DNA of 64,000 nucleotides from Halictus rubicundus (taxonomy: Eukaryota; Arthropoda; Insecta; Hymenoptera; Halictidae), in contig NC_135151.1 of NCBI RefSeq assembly GCF_050948215.1, positions 20,458,720 through 20,522,719 on the forward strand, written 5' to 3'. A model generated the notes under the pieces. That model made no database searches, had not been told where the DNA came from, and worked only from the letters and a program-made list of their open reading frames with translations. The translations under genes were made by a program, and so were the position numbers. Shown here piece after piece: positions 1 through 10,688 of the stretch. Positions within the stretch are counted from its first letter, which is position 1. Each line of letters starts with the position of its first letter.

Positions 1-125
1 AATACTGCCATAGTACAATCATCGTAGAACCATCGAAGGGAATTCTGTTCCAGTGGTAAAAATTTTTCTGTCATATTTCCCAAGTTCTATTTAAACGAAA
101 AGTTTCAGCTTGAAGAAACTTTTCT

Positions 126-345
126 TTATCTGTTCTCATTCGAACTTACAACGTGAGAACGTTCGTTAAAAAAGTCCGACAATCTATGGTTTAAATAGAA
201 CCCATTAAAAACTTCTGCAACTCTTCCAATCACCGATTTAAACAAATAGTAATCAAATGGAGCCATCCGATGAATAATTAACACGAAGGAGAACTTCCGA
301 GTCCAAGAAGAAGATGACATCCTTTGTGTCACTTTTGTCGCATTT
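126..345 (-). pseudogene. mariner-like transposase C-terminal fragment
   Basis: An open frame of about 70 codons on the minus strand contains the peptide MAPFDYYLFKS. It lies about 14 residues after a tryptophan, the same spacing as the W...SPDLAPSDYHLF block that carries the last catalytic Asp of mariner transposases (DD34D). Here the expected SPDLAPSD reads as IHRMAPFD, so the motif is mutated. The following residues (VFNGFYLNHRLSDFFNER) keep the mariner spacing of a predicted helix before the C-terminus. Neither the N-terminal DNA-binding domain nor the first catalytic Asp is found beside it, and the frame stops early. I read it as a decayed, truncated copy. The family call rests on one motif plus spacing. 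Confidence 0.5.
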
Positions 346-427
346 TAAACCAAAATCGATTCCAATTTACCTGACCCATGAAACGGTCTTCTGTTTCACC
401 CCACAGTTCAAGCTCATAAAATTATGA

Positions 428-620
428 TTTTAAATGTTTCAATTATGACTTAATTTAATTGATTTATGCTGATTTAATTTAAAATCATGACGTGATTAAT
501 TATAATTTTAATTTAAAATCGTAACATGATTAATTGTGACTTTAATTTAAAATCATAACATGGTTAATTGTGACTTTAATTTAAAATCACGATATGATCA
601 ATTATGATTTTAAATGTTTA
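428..620. repeat. 34-bp AT-rich tandem repeat
   Basis: The core AATTTAAAATC recurs at 476, 510, 544 and 578, a constant 34-bp step. Between cores is a diverged TGACATGATTAATTRTGAYTTT segment. Partial units extend on both sides, for about 5 copies. Non-coding. Confidence 0.75.
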
Positions 621-649
621 AATCATTTTCAATGTTAATCAGTGTTCTA

Positions 650-833
650 TTAACCCTCTGCACTCGAAGCTATTTTAACTCCAAAAAACGAAACATTTCC
701 AGAATGTTCCCCTTCTACATTTATAGTAATTTATTAAATACAAACAAATTTAATAATTTAAAAAATATTTTGAACAATAATACAGCAATTCTTAGTGGCG
801 ACTTACAGTCGCCATTCGAGTGCTCAGGGTTAA
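650..833 (+). mobile_element. TTAA-flanked MITE, family A copy 1
   Basis: Starts TTAACCCTCTGCACTCGAAG and ends CATTCGAGTGCTCAGGGTTA(A), giving about 17-bp imperfect terminal inverted repeats bounded by TTAA. Just inside the right end is a small hairpin, GGCGACTTACAGTCGCC. Four more copies occur at 2170, 19178, 38612 and 41325. TTAA targets and CCCTTTGC-type ends fit piggyBac-related non-autonomous elements (established for that superfamily; assignment here is inferred). This copy has an internal deletion of about 60 bp relative to the others. Confidence 0.75.
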
Positions 834-988
834 TTATTACAATATCTCTCCAACACGGTAAACCAGCAGGAGAATATTTTCGTATAATTAACTAGTTGCA
901 TAAAGCTAATGGAGAAAAAAACTGATTTCAATATCCAACAATTTCGGTGGTTACATTTTATAATAAAAATTTTTTGTAGTATAGGGAG

Positions 989-1202
989 ATCAACACTAGC
1001 TTTACGGAGCATTACAAGTGAGTATTTTACATTACTTTATAAAAATAAGAAGAATGTGTCTATCCAAGTTTTAAATAATATATACCTAAGGAAATAAGTT
1101 TGTTGAGTAATTCCACCTAGATGGATCTTCACAATCTCGATAATCGTAAATTAAAAATATTAGAACCCGTCATTTTCACGGGTCCCGTAAACCTAGTGTT
1201 AA
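989..1202 (-). mobile_element. TTAA-flanked MITE, family B copy 1
   Basis: Over its whole length this is the reverse complement of the copy at 44390-44614. Shared landmarks are the end CGTAAACCTAGTGTTAA, the hairpin CCCGTCATTTTCACGGG, the internal AATAATATATACC, and TTTTACATTACTTTATAAAA. The left TTAA is mutated to ATCAA. It lies 34 bp from the open frame that contains the Dscam-like exon. Confidence 0.7.
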
Positions 1203-1438
1203 TTAAAAATAGAAAATGAAATTTTCTCGATTGTTCTACTCAACGACTTGAATATTGTGATTCGCGCGTTCCCTTCTGACAAATACGTGTTTGCGTGGCA
1301 GCAATATTGCCCGGGACGGCCTGTGTAATTGTAGGGTCGGAGGGCTGTTACATGTGAACGACTTTATTCGTCCAGACGGAGGCGGTGGGGGTAGGGGGGG
1401 ATCCAATCGGCCGGAAGAGGTGAAATAAAGGTACTCAC

Positions 1439-1759
1439 CGGCCTTTACCGTGATTTCACGGCCCAGCACCCTGCCGACGCTGTTCGAGGCTTGACATCTG
1501 TAGACGGCCGAGTGGACGTCGTGTCGGTAGCTCTCCGCGCCGAACGGCAAGAAGTACATCGAACCGTTTACCAGCGTCTCGCGGATGTTCGGTATAGGGA
1601 GCACCGGTGACCCGTCTCCCATAAGCCAATCAATCCTCGGCGGGGGACTGCCTTGGGCCGAACAATGGATCATTGTCCCGGTCTCGTTCGAGAATTCGAC
1701 CGACGAGCGTGGCTCCGAGATCAGCACCGGACCCTGACTATCCAGCACCACTCCCCGTC
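1439..1759 (-). CDS. Dscam-like cell-adhesion receptor, single Ig-domain exon
   Basis: This is one internal exon of a Dscam-family receptor, a transmembrane neuronal adhesion and self-recognition protein built of Ig and fibronectin III domains. It reads right to left. The acceptor is TTTCAG before 1759 and the donor is G/GTGAGT at 1439-1433. Length is 321 bp and both borders are phase 1, the usual arrangement for one exon per Ig module. The peptide begins after the splice with GVVLDSQGPVLISEPRSSV. It holds the Ig hallmarks: Cys in MIHCSAQG, Trp in RIDWLMGD, then HDVHSAVYRC with the second Cys, and ends REITVKA. The GPV..EP...EFSN start, the NGSMYFLPF segment and the YRHDVHSAVYRC motif resemble the first Ig domain of insect Dscam proteins. 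Which paralogue (Dscam2, 3 or 4 type) cannot be decided from one domain. No second Ig exon is found at lower coordinates, so the rest of the gene lies outside the window. Confidence 0.85.
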
Positions 1760-2039
1760 CTGAAACATGCACCGCACCGTGTTACCTTGAAAGAGGCTCC
1801 CATCGATCCTATCGCGACTGTAAAGTACTTATAGAAGACTCCCCCCATGTGTTCAACATGCATATTTCATGTACCCCTGCCTTTTTCCACCAACACTTCC
1901 ACTTCCCTTTTCTTTCTTTCTTTTTTTTCGCATATTCATCTTATTCATTGTTTTCAGCAGACTGCGGAACTTTACGCATTTATAACGTTGTCGAACTTCA
2001 ATGTCGGACGTACGTCAAAATTCAGACGCTGCGGCACGG

Positions 2040-2165
2040 AAACACGAAGCAACGTAGACTGCGCATCTTTGTGCAAAATAAAAAATATTTAGGAGCGAGA
2101 TAAAAATTTCTTTCTTCTTTTAAGTATTTTATTCAGCTAAAACCGACACGCTTGTGCCCTTAAAT
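2040..2165 (+). repeat. dispersed repeat, copy in inverted orientation to 5060-5185
   Basis: AGGAGCGAGATAAAAATTTC, then TTTCTTCTTTTAAGTATTTTA, TTCAGCTAAAACC and TTGTGCCCTTAA all reappear as the reverse complement at 5060-5185. No coding content or clear ends; probably an old element. Confidence 0.65.
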
Positions 2166-2169
2166 CTTC

Positions 2170-2417
2170 CGAACCCTTTGCACTCGGCGCTATTTTCAAT
2201 CCAAAACTAAATTTTTCTTCGTCTGACAATATTTTCATTTTATTCATACGAAACTGATTCGATTTCTACATATAATATTTAAACGTTTAGTAATCTATTG
2301 AATACAAATTTTGTAATGCAACAAATATTTTGTAATATTTTTTGTAATTTCTTTGAAATAATGCCACAACAATTTCTAGTGGTGCTTCAGAGTCACCACT
2401 CGAGTGGAAAGGGTTAA
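2170..2417 (+). mobile_element. TTAA-flanked MITE, family A copy 2
   Basis: Left end GAACCCTTTGCACTCGGCGC (TTAA mutated), right end CACTCGAGTGGAAAGGGTTAA. Carries the family hairpin as GGTGCTTCAGAGTCACCAC. About 248 bp, closest to the copy at 19178. Confidence 0.75.
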
Positions 2418-2485
2418 TATATCCACTGCTTTAAATTGTGCTGTCTAGTGATTAGCACTACGACTACCGCGACCGATGTACTATA

Positions 2486-2778
2486 CAGGGTGTCCCAAAA
2501 ATTTCGTTAATACTTGAAAGAGGTGAGGCCCAGGGGAATTTGAAGTAACTTTTTGCTTTGCGATAATGTTCTCCGAGGCTTTGTTGAAGAGTTATTACTG
2601 AAAATCACGAACCAATCAGAGCTCGGGTACAGTAGTCGCCAGTAGCCGCGTTCTGATTGGCCCGTTTTTTGACCCCTTAACAAAGCCGCAGAGATGATTT
2701 TTGCAATGAAAAAAGTTACTGCAAATTACCTATGGAATCATCTCTTTCAAGGAAATACAAAATTTTTGGGACACCTTG
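2486..2778. mobile_element. TA-flanked fold-back MITE, CAGGGTGTCCC ends
   Basis: Left end TA-CAGGGTGTCCCAAAAATTT and right end AAATTTTTGGGACACCTTG-TA are inverted repeats with a TA duplication, typical of Tc1/mariner-type non-autonomous elements. Internal blocks are also inverted: the left arm GAAGTAACTTTTTGC pairs with GCAATGAAAAAAGTTACTGC, and ACCAATCAGAGC pairs with TTCTGATTGGCC. The whole 293 bp can therefore fold back. No open frame. Confidence 0.75.
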
Positions 2779-3374
2779 TATATTTACACTGATAACTAGA
2801 ACGCGGATCTTTAGTGCAAGACGCAATGTGTAGTAAGAAAATTTATAGTACTTTCCTGCCATTTTCACCAGAATATACTTTCCAGCCAGCAAAATATATA
2901 CCCTTCGTCAGATTTTTATAAAAAGCCTTGCAAAAATAGGAACAAAATTGAATTTATTCAGATTTATTACAATTTCTATCGTAATTTCTGCTCGAATAAA
3001 GAAGTTCGTTAAAAGAATTCTGATGAAAACATTTTTACAATTTCAATAATTGAGCCGTTTAATTCAAAAGCGGTGTAGGTCAATATTTTTCTGTTTGGTT
3101 TCACACCGCGTCCCAAGAGTTCAATCGTTCATAAATAAAGTAATTGTAATATAATGCGTGGCTTGCACGACGCAAACAAAACGCCCTTCAATATTATTCT
3201 GTTTTATAGAATTTTTATTTAATCTCAATAAGTCCCTTTGAACGATTCGTCGATCGTTTTAATCCCAACTAACTTGGATTACATATCACCTTCTCTTTGA
3301 GGTCCCGTATATGATTCTCTATATTTTAATTGGCGTTCGATGACAGCTTGTCCCAGAACAAAGTGTAATCGCTT
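2779..3374. other. AT-rich spacer
   Basis: No gene, tandem array or complete element seen. An isolated CTAGAACGCGGATCTTT at about 2796 resembles one end of the TAGACTGCGGAT family (27993 and 49745). Confidence 0.4.
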
Positions 3375-3525
3375 AACTTTAAACACGCGTAACTTTTAAA
3401 CCAGTGAATTCCTCGCCTTGAAACTTTGATTTTTGGCATTCTCTCGTCAATACCTACAGAATTATAAAATAAAAAGTTAAGAATTTCTGGATTGCCAAGG
3501 TGAAGTTTAGCCAATTATAAGGCAA
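3375..3525 (+). repeat. dispersed repeat family P, copy 1
   Basis: TTTGATTTTTGGCATTC, ACCTACAGAATTATA, AGAATTTCTGGATTGCC and GTGAAGTTTAGCC follow the same order as in 4245-4375 (GGATTTTCGGCATTTCC, ATCTACAGGATAGCA, AAATTTCTGGTTTCC, GCGAAGTTTAGCC). No coding frame. Confidence 0.6.
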
Positions 3526-3947
3526 GCGGTTAATAAAATTCTCACGATTCGTGACGAAATCACAAGAGTTGTATAGTTCATCCAAAAACACCTGGTGATT
3601 AAAAGACACAATGTTTGTGCAGGTTTTTCCGGACAGATTCGAGTTACGCATGAACAAACCACGGATAACGTAGCTACACACGAAGTGTGCGTAAATAACA
3701 GAAGCGAAAATGGGTTAAATATACAGATATCGAACTCGAAGTAAGAAACAACGTGCAGATGATACAACAGTTGCCCCGAAACTTTTTCGATATTCGCCCC
3801 CCGTATCGATGGCGGACAGTTTATATCGTAAAATGTATGAAACGCTGCTTCCCCGCGTGTATGTGTCTGTGTACACACCGGCGAACATGGCGTACTTTCA
3901 TTTTGTTGCGAAGCGAAGAGCTCCCGTGCACGTCAGTCAACAGTAAC

Positions 3948-4107
3948 GCCGAAATCGATCATATTCGATCTTCGTCTTGTCAGTTATTACGGATCCAGCG
4001 ACATCATTTGCATTTTTCACGAAGACCGAGCGGGTTCATCCCTCACACGTGGAAACAAGCCCAGCGTGAAAACTGTCTGTGCATTTCGACAAACTTATAA
4101 ACATATT
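3948..4107 (+). repeat. direct repeat, left copy (partner 4543-4700)
   Basis: Begins GCCGAAATCGATCATATTCG and ends CGACAAACTTATAAAC. The same ~155 bp recurs 595 bp downstream with few differences, including the loss of 3 bases in GGATCCAGCGACATCATT. The pair brackets the family P units. Confidence 0.8.
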
Positions 4108-4542
4108 AGTGGTTTCCCGAAACAAAGTTTAACCCAAAAATGTGTGAAATTACAGATTTTGACAATATCTGCACCCGCTGTGTATTTATGTCAACTGTTA
4201 TACTGCATTTCAAGAATTTGTGTGCTGAATTATTCGAACTTTATGATACTAAATTTTGAACTACCGATCTCCTGGAATTAAAATTTGGATTTTCGGCATT
4301 TCCTAGCCAAAATCTACAGGATAGCATTTAAAAAAGTCGAAAATTTCTGGTTTCCTGAAGCGAAGTTTAGCCGAAAAATGTGTGAAATTACAGATTTTGA
4401 CCATTTCTGCGCCCCCTGTGCGTTTCTGTCAACTGTTTTACTACACTTCAAGAATTTGTGTGCTGAATTATTCGAACTTTATGACATAACTTTTGAACTA
4501 CCGATCTCCTGGGATACAAATTTGGATTTTCGGCATTCCCTT
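4108..4542 (+). repeat. two tandem copies of dispersed repeat family P
   Basis: The block TGTGTGAAATTACAGATTTT...AAGAATTTGTGTGCTGAATT...GAACTACCGATCTCCTGG occurs twice, about 240 bp apart, each copy followed by GGATTTTCGGCATT. Related sequence lies at 3375-3525 (same orientation) and 7690-7870 (opposite orientation). Confidence 0.75.
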
Positions 4543-4700
4543 GCCGAAATCGATCATATTCGATCTTCGTCTTGTCAGTTATTACGGATCCAACATCATT
4601 TGCATTTTTCACGAAGACCGAGCGGGCTCATCCCTCACACGTGGAAACAAGCATCGCGTGAAAACTGTCTCGGCCGTTCGACAAACTTATAAACGTATTA
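4543..4700 (+). repeat. direct repeat, right copy (partner 3948-4107)
   Basis: Same sequence as 3948-4107. The break from family P to this copy falls in the shared word GCCGAAAT, suggesting duplication by recombination at short homology. Confidence 0.8.
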
Positions 4701-5560
4701 GGCCGTTCTCATAAATTCATTCGGAATTTTATCCCATTCTTTGTGTCAACGGTTTAAACGTACTTTGAATATTCATGGGAAATCGCGCATTCATCATCAC
4801 GCAACCGCGCGTCATCGCTTATATAATATTAAAACATTTTTATACTTCCGCGGTGTTTTCAAACTCTATCCACACCGAGTCGGTAAATATTATGAGTAAA
4901 TTATGCAGATTTTTATGCGGATATATGTTCTCACGAAGTAATATATTCAAGTTAGAATCGATCATAAAATCTTTTACTTTATTAAAAAACTAATGCGGAT
5001 TTTATGCATTTATTACAAAAATGGGTAAGCACAATTTAAAACAGTAGACATATTAAAAAGACTTAAGGGCACCAGCGTATTGATTTCAGCTGAATAAAAT
5101 AATTAATAGAAGAAAGAAATTTTTGTTTCGCTCCTGTGTCTTGTAATCAATGCAAATATTTTTTATTTTGCATAATGATCCGCTGTCTATTTATTTATTA
5201 GGGTTCTATCATGCTCGGGAGAAAACAAAAGTATTTTTAAGCTTTACTGACACTAGGATTTTAATAAATTTATGGCAAAAGTGGATGAGTGAAGAATTTT
5301 AAAAATGCCTTATGCTACCTAAAAATTTGTATTCCTGGCACAGCACGGTGTCCATAGGCCGGTATTAATTTATTAAACGTTTCTATCGCGTTCTCTTCGA
5401 GTTTAACACGAAATTTAATCGCAAACACTGCTCGAAATATGGCCGTTCGATTTTCACGTCGCGCCAGAATATCGCGTTTTATGCAATAATAAATCTGGCT
5501 GGGAAATCGCTAGTGACAGCTGGATCAAATTGCGATTAATACCGAGACTACAGTAGAGAA
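4701..5560. other. AT-rich spacer with one dispersed repeat copy
   Basis: 5060-5185 is the inverted partner of 2040-2165. The remainder shows no gene or recognisable element. Confidence 0.5.
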
Positions 5561-6075
5561 ATAAAGGGTGGTCCAAATTGAACCCCGGATTTGCGCCCTT
5601 TTTTTTTGTTTTTCGGTTGGCAACACTGATACGGTGACAGATGGCGTTTACGATTCTTCCGGTTGGTAAATGTAGACCGCTATATGAAAAAGAAAACAGT
5701 GATTTACTATTGTTGAAACGTATCGCAAATTCCTTGAAAATTTTCCGAAAACTCCGCGGAATTGTTGGTCGAACTGTCCGAAAGTTGATTACAAAATTTG
5801 ATGAAACTGGATCGGCGATCGACGCAACACCGCGTGAGTGTCGTTTGTGGGGTTTTCCGAAATCCAATCCACGAACAGTTGACGCCCTCTAGACCGAAAC
5901 CCGACCTGTCGTCGACGAAATAGTTCAGAACACGTGCGAAATTGTAATCGGAAATTTTCTGAACAGATCCACGATTCGAAGGTGGCCATTTGTTATAATT
6001 ATGAGTCAAAGAAACATGCGAAAATATAGGTGTTTCGATGTCTACTTGACTATGTGTCCGCAGAAAATATGACAT
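5560..6075 (+). pseudogene. Tc1/mariner-related transposase relic, N-terminal part
   Basis: The frame starting at 5641 reads FRKLRGIVGRTVRKLITKFD then ETGSAIDATP. This matches the helix-turn-helix segment of a Tc1/mariner-related transposase group abundant in ant and bee genomes (F.R..G....RKTI..L..KFEETGSV). The sequence before it, GGGTGGTCCAAATTGAACCC at 5567, looks like a transposon end. The frame is interrupted by a stop at 5890. Further on, the same register gives weak resemblance to the next domain (STIRRWPFVIIMSQRNM against a SIRRLS..LGIS..S pattern) with no conserved catalytic residues. About 130 codons of decayed N-terminal region; the catalytic domain is missing. It may belong to the same family as 22796-23047. 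Confidence 0.45.
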
Positions 6076-6090
6076 TTTGACATCTTATTA

Positions 6091-6448
6091 TACGGCGTGT
6101 GGCCGGACGGGTGGTACAACCGGGCAGGGGATGATTCTGCATATAAAACTAAGTCGAAAAAAAGGAATAACATTTCTTCGTTTGACGCCTGGTTTTCGAG
6201 AAAATCGAGTTTAAAGATCCTCCCGGTTTCGCGTGCTATAGTATATGCAGGAAGTAGAATCGGTTGGCCATGGTCAGACGCGTCAGACGATTCCTGGCTA
6301 ATAACACGCGTATTTGCTGCATCTTCAAAATCGGTTTTCTCGAAAACGAGGCGTCGAACAAAAAATTATTATTCGTTTTTTCCGACTTATTTTTAAATGT
6401 AGAATCATCCCCTGCCCGGTTGAACCACCCGTCCGGCCACACCCTGTA
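6091..6448. mobile_element. fold-back MITE, family D copy 1 (best preserved)
   Basis: The ends TACGGCGTGTGGCCGGACGG and, from the other side, TACAGGGTGTGGCCGGACGG are long inverted repeats. They continue inward through GGGTGGTACAACCGGGCAGG and GATGATTCT on both strands. Because the two halves are complementary, both strands show a similar short frame (WPDGWYNRAGDDS and WPDGWFNRAGDDS); these are symmetry artefacts, not proteins. Related copies lie at 11675, 14095, 17755, 18625 and 58015. Confidence 0.8.
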
Positions 6449-8608
6449 CATATTGTAAACTTATCAAAAATTGACTTGTTCAACGTGTAAGTGCACAGGA
6501 AGTAATATTTAATTTTATTAACTGTAAGTATATGGCCACTATTGTACTTGTTCGAACACCGACGTCTCGATCCAATTTCATTTTCGCATTCTCAAAAATT
6601 CCGCGAACACAGTAGACGTTCCCGACTCCGGTGGAGTTAGGTGGGTTCGAGGTACCCAAATAATGGTAACCGAACCACCTCCGCGTTAACAATAAAACTC
6701 GCGCGGATACATGGATCCAGGTTGGCTGGAATGACGCGCGAATCGTCGCATCTCACCGTAGTTCGCTGCGATTGCAACATTTACCACTTTCCTCCCCTCC
6801 CCTCCGCCCCTCAGCGCTCATATTATTTCCTCTCGGCGCCTGTCCCCCGTTTTCTGTTTTATATCTCTTGTCTCTCCATCAACAACTGCTCCCCCCTCCC
6901 TCTCTCTCTTTCTCTTTCGCTTTCGGTTCTACCCCCCCCCCTTCCGGCCACCCCTTCGAACGAGAAAATCTGATAGAACATCTCTGGCTCAGCTGATGCC
7001 AGCACTGTCGGAGAGCTTTGTCCCCGAAATTCCGGGAGCTTGTTTTTCGGAGATAGGGGGTGGCGGGAAGGTTGGGGGGAGGGCAAATGGTCGGCGCGAA
7101 CGAGGGCGACGACGCGCATGGGAAATGAGCCGAGGACTGAGAAGGTATGGCTCGGATCGGTTCCATTATGTATGAACGCTGGTTTGATAACCCGGACCGC
7201 GCCGATACCACGGGAACCCGAACGACCGGTAAGGGTCCGTTTATACGTACGGCCCTGTGTCGGTTCCATCGGATATCATTAGATCAACTTCCACGATTTT
7301 TATTGCAAAACCTGTGTAACAATTAACCGTTTTGGTGAAGCACCAAATTTGTACCAATGGATCCATTCTTTAACTGTGTATTTATTGAAACAACATGCAT
7401 TTTCTATTACATTCAATTTGTTAGTTACTCTTTCCTCAATTTTGCACCGATCCAAAATATTAACAGAAAGATGCATGGAATATTTTGTGCGAAAACCTTT
7501 TATACAAAATATCAACAATAGTAAGGTCAAATGTGCTCAAATGTGTTCTATTAGTCATCAAGTTTTGGAAGTGCAATCTGCACTAATTTTGTGTAAAACA
7601 CTTAACAGAACATTTCAAAGTATAACGATGAAACTCGTTTCATAGACTATTACAAGAGAAATTCTTATTGTATTAAAAGGTGGAATGTAAGCCCGTAAAG
7701 CGGTTAAAGAGTGCATAATATGGCTGAACTTTCCCTGAGGAAACCAACAATTTTTAACGTTTTTTTATGTAATCCTGTAGATTCTGGCGAGAAAGTGCCG
7801 AAAATCCAGGTATCGATCCTAGGAGATCGCTAGTTCAAAAGTTATGCGTGTGTAAAGATGTGCGATTTTCAGTGTTTTTGACAGCCAAGGTATAGGTACC
7901 CAAGGTGCTTGAGGTAGACGAAAAATTTGAAACGATCACTCGCAAAGAAGAGGAATAGTTAAATATATTCCAAAAGCGGAGATAAAATCAACCTCAAAAA
8001 GGAAAAATATCAGAAGATTAAATTTCGCCAAGAATAGGTAAGGTCCGCACTGGTGCACCGAGTACGTTCGCTGTACATGTTGCGTTCTCGAATTAAGTTG
8101 CACGCATGCGTGCGCCGGAAAGACGTTTATGCACGGCCACTTCCTGCGTTCTATGAACGCGATGCACCTGCGACACCGGTTTATAGCCGGTGGAGACCGC
8201 TTCTATATTCCGCACTATACGTACCGCTGCGTACGCTCGACCCACATACGCAAACCACACGTCAGCCACGTATTGTGCCCGCCTTGCTCGGAAATCTCCG
8301 AAACTAGACAAAAATGTTAATACCGTTGTTCCTCATTTTTGTTTTATGCGCCCGCGGCTTTTTACACCGGCGCGCCGTGAATACACTATTTGCCGTGCCG
8401 AATCGCGGAGCATTAATTTTTCCCGTCTGTGAATTGGTTGGTCGTGTCTGGGTTACATAGTGAGATTCGAGTAGTGAATTATTTGATTTTAATCTCAACC
8501 GTTTAAAATTTATTTTATTCTCAAACTTTTTCTTTTTATTGGAATATTTGTTCCAAGTTTTAATATTATACAATCATCTAATTAAGATAAATTGAACATT
8601 TTTGACAG
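6449..8608. other. spacer with pyrimidine tract and one family P copy
   Basis: 6782-6950 is strongly C/T-rich on the plus strand (runs such as CTCCCTCTCTCTCTTTCTC and a C9 run). 7030-7290 is GC/CpG-rich. 7690-7870 is an inverted copy of family P (TCCTGTAGATTCTGGCGAG, AGTGCCGAAAATCC, GGAGATCGCTAGTTC). 8040-8320 is a CpG-rich block partly resembling 19885-19990. No convincing gene. Confidence 0.5.
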
Positions 8609-9900
8609 AATTAGTGTGCCTTCAAATGCGCTTTGAGCACATTAGTGTGCCTTCAAATGCGCTTTGAGCACATCAGTGTGCCTCTAAAGGTAGTTTGAGC
8701 ACATTAGTGTGCCTCTAAAGGTAGTTTGAGCATATTAGTGTGTCTCTAAAGGTGGTTTGAGCACATTAGTGTGCCTTTAAAAGTGCTTTGTGCATATCGG
8801 TGTGGCTTTAAAAGTGCTTTGAGTACATTAGTGTGCCTTTAAATGCGCTTTATGCACATTAGTGTGCCTCTAAAGATAGTTTGAGCACATTAGTGTGCCT
8901 CTAAAGGTAGTTTGAGCATATTAGTGTGGCTCTAAAGGTAGTTTGAGCACATTAGTGTGCCTCTAAAGGTACTTTGAGCACATTAGTGTGCCTCTAAATG
9001 TAGTTTGAGCACATTAGTGTGCCTTTAAAAGTGCTTTGAGCATATTAGTGTGCCTTTAAAAGTGCTTTGTGCACATTAGTGTGTCTTTAAAAGTGCTTTG
9101 TGCATATCAGTGTGGCTTTAAAAGTGCTTTGAGCACATTAGTGTGCCTTTAAAAGTGCTTTGAGCAAATTAGTGTGCCTTGGAAAGTGCTTTGTGCATAT
9201 TAGTATGCCTTCAAATGCGCTTTGAGCACATTAGTGTGCCTCTAAAGGTAGTTTGAGCCCATTAGTGTGCCTCTAAAAGTAGTTTGAGCACATTAGTGTG
9301 CCTTTAAAAGTGCTTTGTACACATTAGTGTGTCTTTAAAAGTGCTTTGTGCATATCAGTGTGGCTTTAAAAGTGCTTTGTGCATATCAGTGTGGCTTTAA
9401 AACTGCTTTGAGTACATTAGTGAGCCTTTAAATGCGCTTTACGCACATTAGTGTGCCTTTAAAAGTGCTTTGAGCACGTTAGTGTGCCTTTAGAAGTGCT
9501 TTGAGCAAATTAGTGTGCCTTTAAAAGTGCTTTGTGCATATTAGTGTGCCTTTAAAGGTGGTTTGAGCACATTAGTGTGCCTTTAAAAGTACTTTGAGCA
9601 TATTAGTGTGCCTTTAAAAGTGCTTTGAGCACATTAGTGTGTCTTTAAAAGTGCTTTGAGATCATTAGTGTGCCTTTAAAAGTGCTGTGTGCATATTAGT
9701 GTGGCTTTAAAGGTGCTTTGAGTACGTTAGTCTGCCTTTCAAAGTGCTTTGAGCGCATTAATGTGCCCTTAAAAGTGCTTTGAGCGTATTAGTGTGCCTT
9801 TACAAGTGCTTTGAACGCATTAGTGTGCCTTTAGAAGTGCTTTGAGCAAATTAGTGTGCCTTTAAAAGTGTTTTGAGGATATTAGTGTGCCTTTAAAAAT
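8609..9900 (+). repeat. 31-bp minisatellite, about 41 copies
   Basis: Unit TTAGTGTGCCTTTAAAAGTG + CTTTGAGCACA repeats every 31 bp (for example TTAGTGTGCC at 8611 and 8642). Variants form sub-types: CTCTAAAGGTAGTTTGAGCA early in the array and TTTAAAAGTGCTTTGAGCA later. 31 is not a multiple of 3 and no frame runs through, so it is non-coding. Each unit holds the short dyad GTGC-TTTGA-GCAC. Confidence 0.95.
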
Positions 9901-10530
9901 TTGATGTGACATTATTTTGCTTCTGTGTGTTGTATAGTAACCCTTGTTTAGAGTGTACATAACAGGCAATGCAGACACAGCAACGACTGAGACGAGTCTT
10001 GATTTTCCAGTTTTAATTTTGTATCGTTGCAGTGTATCAATTTACCGAATCTGCTCCAATTAATCTGAAAAATTTGATTACATCATACTCGTAAAACACG
10101 AAATATGGTGTCAATTGCCTGGAGGACATGTGGACGTGTGATTGGAAACAAATTCTGAACATTTTACTCTGCAGCTGTGAACATCCTTCGGTGATGTGCG
10201 CCGTTGGATTAACGTATGCACACCGTGAATTACTGCTGCGAGAGGAAATTATATTCTCTTGTTTCTGCGCTTGATTTAACATTACATGTCAATCACAGTA
10301 CAGAATGCTTTGAAATTACCGATCGGTTACCATTAGGACGCTAAATTTCTCGATTTTCTTACTTTGTTGCAATATAATTATCAGAACTTCAATTTTTAGT
10401 CCTTCTTTGAAGCTCATAATTTATTAGAAAAAAAGATGTTATTTATATTTAACGTACATGTGTTCTGCAATGGCTAAATATTGACTTTAATAAAATGAGA
10501 TTTCATTTAAATTTAAAGGGAATTAATAGT
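9901..10530. other. AT-rich spacer
   Basis: No gene or recognisable repeat seen. Confidence 0.4.
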
Positions 10531-10688
10531 ATAGGGACACAGTTACCGCGCCTATATTAATTATACTTATTTTTAAAGCATACATATTAACCGCTTTCAA
10601 TGAAAACAATTTAATATCTCTTTTTTAATATTTATTATGCTTTAAACATAAGTACAATTAATATAGGCACAGTAACTGGTACCCCCAC
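10531..10688. mobile_element. short palindromic element
   Basis: The left arm (ACAGTTACCGCGCCTATATT... TTTTTAAAGCAT) and right arm (ATGCTTTAAACATAAGTACA... TATAGGCACAGTAACTGGT) are inverted repeats of about 50 bp around a 50-bp loop. Probably a non-autonomous DNA transposon; no second copy noticed. Confidence 0.6.

Noticed and set aside
8609..9900. CRISPR-like appearance of the 31-bp array
   Set aside because: Units are contiguous with no unique spacers, and the window is eukaryotic; it is a minisatellite.
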